DNA of 11,690 nucleotides from Desulfobacterales bacterium (GTDB lineage: Bacteria; Desulfobacterota; Desulfobacteria; Desulfobacterales; JAFDCJ01): positions 3,968,802-3,980,491 of the forward strand of contig CP070771.1 in the NCBI GenBank assembly GCA_020345785.1, given 5' to 3'. Both the position numbers and the translations under genes were made by a program. Below, one piece after another: positions 1-5,736 of the stretch (positions within the stretch are counted from its first letter, which is position 1; every line of letters starts with the position of its first letter). The notes under the pieces were generated by a model. It searched no databases. It worked only from the letters and a program-made list of their open reading frames with translations, and was not told the DNA's origin.

Positions 1-590
1 AAACTGCCCCTGAGCCATTCACCTTCACACATCTCCCAGACATTGCCGCACATATCATAGCAACCATAAGGGCTGATTCCCCGGTCGAAAGTGCCTATTT
101 CAGATGTCAGCTGCAAATTGTACTCTCTGGAATTGCAGCTGTTCGGCAAAAATTCGTGACCCCAGGCCCACCAGCGACCGTCGGATCCGCGGCCGGCCTT
201 TTCCCAGCTCTCTTCGGTGGGAAGGGTTTTGCCTGCCCAGCTTGCATAGGCCCTGGCATCATCCCAGCCGACGAATACAACCGGCTGCATCGGTTTGCCC
301 CAATCAGGGTGATTGAGGAGCATCGGTTTGCGGTGTCCGGTGCTTTCGATGAACCTGCGGTATTGGTAATTTGTAACCGGATACCGGTCGATATAGTAAG
401 CGTCAAGATATACCCGGCGTACGGGTATTTCCGTGGCAAACACCGGATTTTCGCGACTATCCAGCAAGAATATCTGGTAGATCTCTTCCTCGGCCATACC
501 CATGGTGAATTCACCGGCAGGCACCAGAACCATCTCGGCATCGTCAATGGGTGCTATGATGGCCTCCGGCAAAGGGCTGGGGCCTAGCAT
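1..590 (-). CDS. Formylglycine-generating-enzyme (FGE/SUMF1)-like protein, C-terminus cut by window edge
   Basis: The minus-strand frame is open from an ATG at 590 to base 1, giving 196 residues with no stop. Family signs are the opening motif MVLVPAGEFTMG (residues 20-31), a YYIDRYPVTNYQYRRFI segment, WDDARAYASWAGKTLPTEESWEKAGRG, and near the edge SPYGCYDMCGNVWEMCEGEW followed by LRGS. This is the FGE-sulfatase (C-type-lectin-like) fold. Members include true formylglycine-generating enzymes, which oxidise a sulfatase cysteine, ergothioneine-synthesis enzymes, and many proteins of unknown role. The paired cysteines of true FGEs lie after the RGGS motif, outside the window, so catalytic status is unknown. 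An in-frame TGA lies 12 codons upstream; ATG 590 is preceded by AAGAGA. A GTG nine codons further upstream is less likely. No signal peptide is seen. It is transcribed away from the neighbouring Fe-S genes, so no operon partner is visible. Confidence 0.88.
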   Translation of the reverse strand, partial: MLGPSPLPEAIIAPIDDAEMVLVPAGEFTMGMAEEEIYQIFLLDSRENPVFATEIPVRRVYLDAYYIDRYPVTNYQYRRFIESTGHRKPMLLNHPDWGKPMQPVVFVGWDDARAYASWAGKTLPTEESWEKAGRGSDGRWWAWGHEFLPNSCNSREYNLQLTSEIGTFDRGISPYGCYDMCGNVWEMCEGEWLRGS

Positions 591-648
591 ATCTCTTATG
601 TTCCATCTATCTTCCACTTTGGATCAATCCGTTCGTTGCCACCTGAAT

Positions 649-717
649 TAACCCAACAAACCTTCCCGCACAGTTATGTGGGATGGTCCAAGCTCTGCTA
701 TGCGGGTAGGTGGGTTA
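649..717. other. Structured intergenic element (nested inverted repeats)
   Basis: The element lies in the 5' leader side of the FGE-like gene. An outer stem pairs TAACCCA (649-655) with TGGGTTA (711-717). Inside it CCCGCA (665-670) can pair with TGCGGG (701-706). Alternatively, CCCGCACA can fold locally onto TGTGGG about 675-682 with a GTTA loop. The two inner pairings exclude each other, as in an RNA switch or a folded repeat element. I do not recognise it as a named RNA family. It could equally be a dispersed palindromic repeat. Confidence 0.4.
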
Positions 718-767
718 TATAAAAGTGTTTCTCTCACCGCTCGAGTTTGCATCCCGCTCTGCGGGGC

Positions 768-839
768 TTTCACTCGCGCAAAGGTCGCAGGGAAAAAATA
801 AACAAGTCCTCAGCGTACTCGGCGTCTCTGCCGTGAAAA
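768..839. repeat. Imperfect inverted repeat, dispersed-repeat type
   Basis: The left arm (about 768-792, starting TTTCACTCGCGCAAAGG) is an imperfect reverse complement of the right arm (about 808-839, containing CGGCGTCTCTGCCGTGAAAA). An A-rich centre separates them. The style (GCGTnCTnGGCGTCTnTGCnGTGAAA and its complement) resembles a non-coding repeat I have seen in environmental bacterial genomes; that resemblance is from memory. A small GC hairpin follows at 855-868 (CCCCC, TTTA loop, GGGGG). No coding frame in the 591-1104 gap looks like a gene. Confidence 0.5.
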
Positions 840-1006
840 TGAACATCAAAACGGCCCCCTTTAGGGGGATCATCGAGCCAGCCTTTTTAGGGGTGGCATT
901 TGACATTAATGAAAGCGGCGCGTTGCAATTCAGCGGCCTCAGATTACAAAATAATTACCCGTAAAGCAATCAAGAAATTTTTGCAGTGTTCGTGGGCAAA
1001 ATATTC

Positions 1007-1058
1007 TTGACAATCTTGATGGAAGCCCCTGTTGTTAGTTATGAGCATATACGCATAA
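1007..1058 (+). promoter_or_regulatory. Possible -35 box and dyad operator upstream of the Fe-S genes
   Basis: TTGACA at 1007-1012 matches a sigma70 -35 box, but no convincing -10 hexamer lies at 16-18 bases. Downstream, 1039-1058 is an interrupted palindrome with half-sites TTATGAGCAT and ATACGCATAA, symmetric at 8 of 10 paired positions. Its position, about 30-50 bases after the -35 box, fits a repressor site for the plus-strand unit that contains the MinD/ferredoxin gene. The binding protein is not recognised. Confidence 0.3.
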
Positions 1059-1104
1059 ATATTCGAAACAGGTTGATGCCTACCTGGTTCACCGCACAAC
1101 CGAC

Positions 1105-1215
1105 ATGGCTGAAGATGCTGCCGAAAGCCTATCGGAGGAAATTGAAACGATTCCAGATGATCGGCTGCAATCCGTTATCGACTATCTTGAAAAGAAAGTA
1201 GCTGAAATTACGTGA
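1105..1215 (+). CDS. Possible 36-residue acidic peptide or gene remnant
   Basis: The frame runs from ATG 1105 to TGA 1213-1215. The peptide is acidic and helix-prone: it starts MAEDAAESLSEEIETIPDD and ends IDYLEKKVAEIT. The TGA ends one base before the ATG of the MinD/ferredoxin gene, which itself has no clear ribosome site, so translation could be coupled. Against it: no ribosome site before ATG 1105, short length, and a frame that stays open upstream to 1045 with protein-like residues but no standard start. It may therefore be the 3' remnant of a longer gene. I do not recognise a family. Confidence 0.3.
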   Translation: MAEDAAESLSEEIETIPDDRLQSVIDYLEKKVAEIT

Positions 1216-1216
1216 T

Positions 1217-2059
1217 ATGATCATCAGTGTTGCCAGCGGAAAGGGTGGAACCGGCAAAACGACCGTGTCGACGAATCTGGCTTTGTCAGTGGGTTCAAAG
1301 GTGCAGTTGCTGGATGGTGATGTCGAGCAGCCCAATGCGCATCTATTTATGCATCCGGTCTTTGAACGGACCGAAACCATCACAACCCCGGTACCTGAAA
1401 TTAACCTGGATAAATGCACTTTTTGCGGCAAATGCAGCGAAATTTGCCGGTATAACGCCATCGTAGTGGTCGGTGAAATGGTATTGCCTTTTGAAGAACT
1501 CTGCCACAGCTGCGGCGGTTGTATGGAGGTCTGTCCTGAAAATGCCATCACTGAAAAAGGTCGCGAGTTGGGTATGATTCAGACAGGCCGTCACGATGGT
1601 ATCGGTTTCATTCACGGCAAATTAAGAGTGGGTGAAGCCATGTCGCCACCGCTCATCAAAAAGGTGCTATCCTTCGTGGATCCGGCTCAGATCAATATCG
1701 TGGATGCCCCGCCGGGGACATCGTGTCCGGTCATCGAAACCATGAAAAAAGCTGATTCCATTCTTCTGGTGACAGAGCCCACCCCCTTCGGACTCCATGA
1801 TCTGAAACTGGCGGTCGGGGCGGCGCGAATTCTGAATATTCCCTGCGGTCTGGTAATCAATCGCTCTGATCTGGGAGACCACCAGGTAGAAGCATATGCC
1901 ACTGCAGAAAATTTGCCGGTTCTCATGGAGATTCCTTACGATCGACGGGTAGCCGAGGCCTATTCGCGAGGGGAGATGATTGTGGAAGTAATGCCGGAAT
2001 GGAAGCTAAAATTTTCTGAACTCTATCAAAAGATAAGGCGGTTGGTAGGTGAATGTTAA
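1217..2059 (+). CDS. MinD/Mrp-superfamily P-loop ATPase with inserted ferredoxin domain
   Basis: The protein has 280 residues. The N-terminus carries a deviant Walker A motif, GKGGTGKTT (8-16), followed by the LLDGDVEQPN switch region (31-40). A two-cluster ferredoxin insert follows: Cys67, 70, 73, 77 and Cys96, 99, 102, 106, both in CxxCxxCxxxC spacing, enough for two [4Fe-4S] clusters. The ATPase fold resumes with DAPPG (163-167) and ends in an amphipathic tail. This is the COG1149-type architecture, common in anaerobes next to iron-sulfur carrier or NifX-like genes. Relatives (Mrp/Ind1/Nbp35) load and transfer Fe-S clusters with ATP, so a cytosolic carrier or maturation role is likely. The target protein is unknown. 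The IscU/NifU-like gene starts 61 bases downstream on the same strand. The ATG lacks a good ribosome site and lies one base after the upstream small frame's stop. Confidence 0.92.
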   Translation: MIISVASGKGGTGKTTVSTNLALSVGSKVQLLDGDVEQPNAHLFMHPVFERTETITTPVPEINLDKCTFCGKCSEICRYNAIVVVGEMVLPFEELCHSCGGCMEVCPENAITEKGRELGMIQTGRHDGIGFIHGKLRVGEAMSPPLIKKVLSFVDPAQINIVDAPPGTSCPVIETMKKADSILLVTEPTPFGLHDLKLAVGAARILNIPCGLVINRSDLGDHQVEAYATAENLPVLMEIPYDRRVAEAYSRGEMIVEVMPEWKLKFSELYQKIRRLVGEC

Positions 2060-2061
2060 TA

Positions 2062-2096
2062 GTGTTTAGTGTTTCGTGTTTGGTGGTTGATGGTTG
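2062..2096. repeat. Degenerate 7-base tandem array
   Basis: Five consecutive heptamers begin with GTGTTTA (2062) and GTGTTTC (2069), drifting to GTGGTTG and ATGGTTG by 2096. The array fills most of the gap between the ATPase and scaffold genes. It contains a TTG (2094) that opens the scaffold frame but is a poor start. Confidence 0.6.
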
Positions 2097-2120
2097 ACGG
2101 GCGCTGATTTTAACGTGAAT

Positions 2121-2543
2121 ATGGAACATAAGAAATTCAATTTCTGGCAGAATCATTCGCTGCACTATCTGGAAATGGCCTTTCGCAACGACCGGCGCGA
2201 AATCATAAGTCAGCCTGACGGTTATGGTAAGAGGGTCGGCGAATGCGGGGATACGGTGGAGATCTACTTATCCATTCGCAATGACCGAATTCAAAGGGTG
2301 TCATATCAAACCGACGGCTGTATCAATACCAACGCGTGTGCCAATACCGTGGCTGAGCTGGCCGAAGGCAAAAAAGTAGACGAGGCCTGGGATATTACGC
2401 CGGATGATGTCATTGCCTACCTGGAAACGCTGCCGCCGGGGAATGCGCACTGCGCGGAACTGGCGGTTGGCGCATTGTATCTGTCTTTAGTGAATTATAA
2501 AGAACTCAAACGCCATCCTTGGAAAAAGCTTTATATGTCTTGA
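2121..2543 (+). CDS. IscU/NifU N-terminal-like iron-sulfur cluster scaffold
   Basis: From ATG 2121 the protein has 140 residues, the usual size for an IscU-like scaffold. The three cluster-binding cysteines of the family can be matched: GECGDTVEIYL (Cys42), DGCINTNACANT (Cys67, with an extra Cys73), and LPPGNAHCAELAVGAL (Cys111). The conserved Asp next to the first Cys (CGD) is also present. The expected role is transient assembly of an Fe-S cluster for handover, here probably to or with the upstream MinD/ferredoxin ATPase. No cysteine desulfurase is in the window. The frame stays open to TTG 2094, inside the heptamer array, and GTG 2115. ATG 2121 is preferred because the conserved-looking sequence begins there (MEHKKFNFWQ), although its ribosome site is weak. 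Confidence 0.85.
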   Translation: MEHKKFNFWQNHSLHYLEMAFRNDRREIISQPDGYGKRVGECGDTVEIYLSIRNDRIQRVSYQTDGCINTNACANTVAELAEGKKVDEAWDITPDDVIAYLETLPPGNAHCAELAVGALYLSLVNYKELKRHPWKKLYMS

Positions 2544-2615
2544 TTCGCCCGGCTGCTCTACCGGCGCCGGATGCGGACGGCATTAGCACTGTCCCGGCTG
2601 GATTCCGGCAACAAC

Positions 2616-2712
2616 TAATTAATCCGCCCTGAAAAATAGGCGATCCAGGGTTGTAACTGGGTGTATGAAAACTGAAGAAACTTGTTCCAGCCACGGCCCG
2701 GCGGATTAATTA
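2616..2712. repeat. 13-base perfect inverted repeat bounding a 97-base segment
   Basis: TAATTAATCCGCC (2616-2628) is the exact reverse complement of GGCGGATTAATTA (2700-2712). The 71 bases between carry no frame of interest. It may be a long hairpin in the 3' region of the Fe-S operon or a very small transposon-derived (MITE-like) element. No clear target-site duplication is visible. Confidence 0.5.
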
Positions 2713-2715
2713 TTT

Positions 2716-2737
2716 AATGCTGCGCATTTTTCTTTTT
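2716..2737 (+). terminator. Weak Rho-independent terminator candidate for the Fe-S operon
   Basis: A short stem, AATGC/GCATT, with a 3-base loop (2716-2728) is followed by a T-rich run to 2737. The stem is short, so this is tentative. The inverted repeat just upstream could help termination. Confidence 0.3.
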
Positions 2738-3147
2738 GGGTTTCATATCAGCCCCACGCGGATAAAGCGCCATGGCCGGTATTAACAAACTGAAATTTTT
2801 GACAATGATTCGATTATTAAAAGTACAATGCGGTCCTCGGCTGCCTTTGTAACCCATCATTATTTGAAAAATATTATTAATTCGCCCGGACAACATTAGA
2901 GATCTTAATCGGGTTCAAGGGGACGACGATGGTTGATCCAAACCAGCTATTGCTATTTTCAGGGCGGAGTAATTATGTGCAGTGGCATGTTTTTGTCATT
3001 GGATTTTTTGTCATTCGGATTTGTTTCGAACTTCGTGCTTATGATTTCGAATTTATACCGTTGAACGAACGCTTGCGCCCCTTTAAGTAGGCTTGCTGAG
3101 GCCTCCCGTTCTGCGCAAAGAACTCTCCCGGGGGCGTCTTGCGCCCT
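2738..3147. other. Gene-less gap with hairpins and short repeats
   Basis: No convincing gene lies here. It holds a direct repeat TTTTTGTCATT (2990-3000 and 3005-3015), a heptamer array (3025-3059), and three hairpins below the synthetase stop: 3089-3104 (AGGC/GGCC-rich), 3108-3123 (GTTCT/AGAAC) and 3132-3146 (GGGCG/CGCCC). On the minus strand none is followed by a T-run, so they are not classical terminators. They could still stabilise or end the synthetase transcript. Confidence 0.45.
3025..3059. repeat. Degenerate 7-base tandem array
   Basis: Five heptamers in register, all beginning TT. The first two are TTCGAAC and TTCGTGC, and the fourth (3046) is TTCGAAT. The array is convergently placed between the 3' ends of the plus-strand Fe-S genes and the minus-strand synthetase. 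Confidence 0.55.
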
Positions 3148-5250
3148 TCAGCGCTGCATGGCTTGGCGGCAGCGGGCCAGGATGCTCAGCACTTCAAACG
3201 GCTCTTCAATCAGCGGGAAGGTCGGCACGCCGCGCGGCTCGAGAAACGCTTTGGCTGCGTCCATGTGCTGCTTTTGGCCGGAGAAGGTCACGTAAAGGGG
3301 CTTTGCCGGATAGCGCCGGGCCAGATCGACGATAAAATCCATCGAGGGCACGCCGGTTTCCTCGGTGATCATCAAAATCATGACCACGGCGTCGATGTTG
3401 GCGTCTTTGAGCACCGCCTCGGTGCCGTCCCGATAAGCCTCCTCGACACCTGTGGCCGTGGCGGCCGGCCAGATGTCCACCGGGTTTCGCATCCGGATGT
3501 AGGGGGGGCTGATGTCTTGAAGGTAGCGGCGGGTTTTTTCTTCCAGCTGCGGCACCTGCAGTCCCCAGCGTCGGTGGCAAAGATCGGTCATGCATACCAG
3601 CATGGCGCCCGAAGGCGCCGAAAAGCTGACCCGGTTTCCCATAGGCAGGGGCATGGCCGAAAGCGCCTTGGCCGCCAGAATCAAATGGGAATATTCATAC
3701 ACCCTGACCACACCGGCCTGACGCAGGGCCCCTTCGATAATGCGGTCGTCCGAGGCCAAGGCGGCGGTGTGGGCCACGGCTGCCCGGGAGCCTTCGGCGG
3801 TGCTCCCACCTTTGAGAAGGATCACCGGTTTGGAGCGCGTCACCCGGCGGGCCACTTCTAAAAAGCGGCGGGGCTTTTTAAAGCTTTCCAGATAGACAAA
3901 GATGGCCTGGGTTTCCGGGTCCCGGCCGTAATATTCGAGAACCTCGCTTTCTTCCACATCCAGCTTGTTTCCCATACCCAGAACCCGGGCAACGCCGAAG
4001 TGCTCGCCGGATATAATGTAGCGCATGGTGTGGGTGGCGAAATTTCCGGTCTGGGCCAGGTAGGAAACATGCCCGCGCGGCACTTTGCCGAGCGGAAAAA
4101 AGCTCGAAGTGAAGTTGTGGGGCGTCGAGGTATGCCCCGAGGTGTTGGGGCCAATGGCTCTGACACCGGTTTCGCGGATGGCTTGAATCGTTTCTTCCTG
4201 GAGTTTTTCACCCTGTTCGTCCACCTCGGCGAACCCGCTGGCGGCCATGACGATAGCCTTTGCTCCTTTGGCGGCGCAGTCCCGGATGGCCTGCGGCGTT
4301 GCGGAGGCCGGCAGGATGATGATCGCCAGATCGATGCTGTCCGGCAGATCCTGGATGGAGGGGTATACCGGGTACCCTAGAATCTCGCCGCCCTTTGGGT
4401 TGACCAGATAAAGTTTGCCCCCGAATTCATTTGCCAAAATGTTTTTGATGACGTCGTTGCCGGCCTTGTGGGGCGTTTGGGATGCACCGACGACGGCAAC
4501 ACTTTGGGGTTCGAAAAATACATCCAGGTTGCCGGAAGGCGCCGCCTCTTCGGTTGCCTGCGGCAGAGGCTTCTGCAGCACCACCAGTGCGTCGACGGCC
4601 ACCGGCAGACCGTTGCGAACAATTAAAGGATTGATATCAATTTCGCCGATGGCGGGATGGTCAAGACCGATCCGGCCCAGCTGCCGGAGGCAGCGGCAGA
4701 TTTCATCGGTCTGGACAGGGGGCATACCGCGGATACCCTCTAAGATTTTGGCTCCCTGGATTTCGGCCGGCATTTCGCGGGCATCCTGATCGCTCAACGG
4801 GGCCACCCGGAAAGAAACGTCGCCTAAGGCTTCGGTGAAAATGCCGCCCAGGCCGAACATGACACAGGGGCCGAACTGGGGATCCCGGATCAGACCGATC
4901 ACCAACTCACGCGAACCCGCGATCATTTCCTGGACCAGGATTGCGCCGCCGATATCACGCGCTTTGGGGGCCAGACGATCATAGGCGCGCTTTAATTCAA
5001 CCGCATCCCTGATTCCCAGCTCAATGAGTCCCATTTCGGTCTTATGCTGGGCTGCGGGGGCACAGGCTTTTAACACCACCGGATAGCCGATGCGATCGGC
5101 GGCCTGCTCGACGTCTGCCAAATCTTCTGCCAAAAATTCCCGGGTCGTTGGTATGCCGTATTCGGCTAAGATTCGTTTGCTGTCATATTCGGATAAAGTG
5201 GTTTGGCCGCTTGCAAGGGCCTCCGCGATAATGGTCTCAACTGAATTCAT
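3148..5250 (-). CDS. ADP-forming acyl-CoA synthetase (acetate--CoA ligase family), fused beta-alpha
   Basis: The 700-residue protein matches the usual length of fused NDP-forming acyl-CoA synthetases, which reversibly couple acyl-CoA + ADP + Pi to acid + CoA + ATP through a phosphohistidine. The ATP-grasp (beta) half comes first, about 1-225 (YGIPTTREF, YPVVLKA, ILVQEMIAGSRELVIGL, GEIDINPLIV). The Rossmann CoA-binding domain follows at about 243-385 (SVAVVGAS, IGPNTSG), then the succinyl-CoA-ligase-like domains with AVAHTAALAS (candidate phosphohistidine His494), APSGAM and NPVDIW near 590. Many family members have the alpha part first, so the order is worth noting. A strong ribosome site (AAGGAG, 5256-5261) sits five bases before the ATG. 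It follows the BKACE gene on the same strand after a 486-base repeat-rich gap, so it may have its own promoter. It likely recovers ATP from an acyl-CoA of the neighbouring pathway; the acyl group is unknown. Confidence 0.92.
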   Translation of the reverse strand: MNSVETIIAEALASGQTTLSEYDSKRILAEYGIPTTREFLAEDLADVEQAADRIGYPVVLKACAPAAQHKTEMGLIELGIRDAVELKRAYDRLAPKARDIGGAILVQEMIAGSRELVIGLIRDPQFGPCVMFGLGGIFTEALGDVSFRVAPLSDQDAREMPAEIQGAKILEGIRGMPPVQTDEICRCLRQLGRIGLDHPAIGEIDINPLIVRNGLPVAVDALVVLQKPLPQATEEAAPSGNLDVFFEPQSVAVVGASQTPHKAGNDVIKNILANEFGGKLYLVNPKGGEILGYPVYPSIQDLPDSIDLAIIILPASATPQAIRDCAAKGAKAIVMAASGFAEVDEQGEKLQEETIQAIRETGVRAIGPNTSGHTSTPHNFTSSFFPLGKVPRGHVSYLAQTGNFATHTMRYIISGEHFGVARVLGMGNKLDVEESEVLEYYGRDPETQAIFVYLESFKKPRRFLEVARRVTRSKPVILLKGGSTAEGSRAAVAHTAALASDDRIIEGALRQAGVVRVYEYSHLILAAKALSAMPLPMGNRVSFSAPSGAMLVCMTDLCHRRWGLQVPQLEEKTRRYLQDISPPYIRMRNPVDIWPAATATGVEEAYRDGTEAVLKDANIDAVVMILMITEETGVPSMDFIVDLARRYPAKPLYVTFSGQKQHMDAAKAFLEPRGVPTFPLIEEPFEVLSILARCRQAMQR

Positions 5251-5329
5251 ATAGTCTCCTTAATATGCGATTACCCGCGCGGCAGCGGCGGTTTGCTGTC
5301 GATGTTGCAGAGCGCATTCATTATTTAAA

Positions 5330-5364
5330 GGTTTTAGGTGTCGGGTTTCAGGTTTCAGCTTTTT
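5330..5364. repeat. Degenerate 7-base tandem array
   Basis: Five heptamers in register; the third and fourth are identical, GGTTTCA (5344, 5351). It lies about 80 bases upstream of the synthetase start. Confidence 0.55.
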
Positions 5365-5404
5365 GGATTACGATACTTTGCAGAGATTATAAGATTAAAG
5401 TTAT

Positions 5405-5462
5405 GAGGTGAGACGCCATTTCGATCAATCTGGAATCTTCGTCAGCCAATGGCTGACACCTC
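5405..5462. repeat. Nested hairpin
   Basis: A perfect inner stem, GTCAGCC/GGCTGAC with an AAT loop (5441-5457), lies within an outer GAGGTG/CACCTC pairing (5405-5410 with 5457-5462; base 5457 can serve only one of the two stems). No T-run follows on either strand, so it is not an obvious terminator. It lies in the BKACE-synthetase gap. Confidence 0.5.
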
Positions 5463-5498
5463 TTATGAAACTTCACGTGGAAAGTCCCAGTTAACAAA

Positions 5499-5693
5499 TT
5501 GAACGTCGAACATCGAACGTCCAACATCGAATTTTGAATGATAAAAAATGGAGAAACGGAAAAAATTATAAATTTTGGGCATTAGATTTTCGAAAACAGT
5601 TTCAATTATAATATTTATCAAATTAAATTGCGGAGCGCAGCGGCATCAGTATTCGATGTTCAGCTTTGAACGTTCGATGTTCGATGTTCATTA
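5499..5693. repeat. Two heptamer arrays in inverted orientation around an AT-rich core
   Basis: The left array is six heptamers at 5499-5540 (for example TCGAACA, TCGAACG). The right array is six heptamers at 5652-5693, with TTCGATG three times. The right array read in reverse complement matches much of the left (CGAACATCGAACG is shared), so the two can pair with one small insertion as a stem of roughly 35 bases. The 111-base centre is AT-rich apart from CGGAGCGCAGCGGC at 5631-5644. No gene is seen. Confidence 0.65.
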
Positions 5694-5736
5694 GTTTCTT
5701 TTATTGATCCCAGAGCCCCTTCATAATCGATTCCCG

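Noticed and set aside
107..547. 146-codon minus-strand frame inside the FGE-like region
   Set aside because: It is out of frame with the continuous FGE-family translation, which has clear motifs across the same bases.
981..1007. TTGCAG followed by TATTCT as a second promoter for the Fe-S genes
   Set aside because: Spacing of 15 and poor matches; no better than chance in AT-rich DNA.
2062..3059. Heptamer arrays considered as CRISPR repeats
   Set aside because: Units are 7 bases with no spacers, degenerate between copies, and no cas genes are present.
3139..3861. 240-codon plus-strand frame opposite the synthetase
   Set aside because: Antisense to a strong 700-residue enzyme gene, and its composition is typical of a GC-rich shadow.
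5441..5457. Hairpin as a Rho-independent terminator for BKACE
   Set aside because: No T-run follows on the minus strand and it lies almost 300 bases past the BKACE stop.
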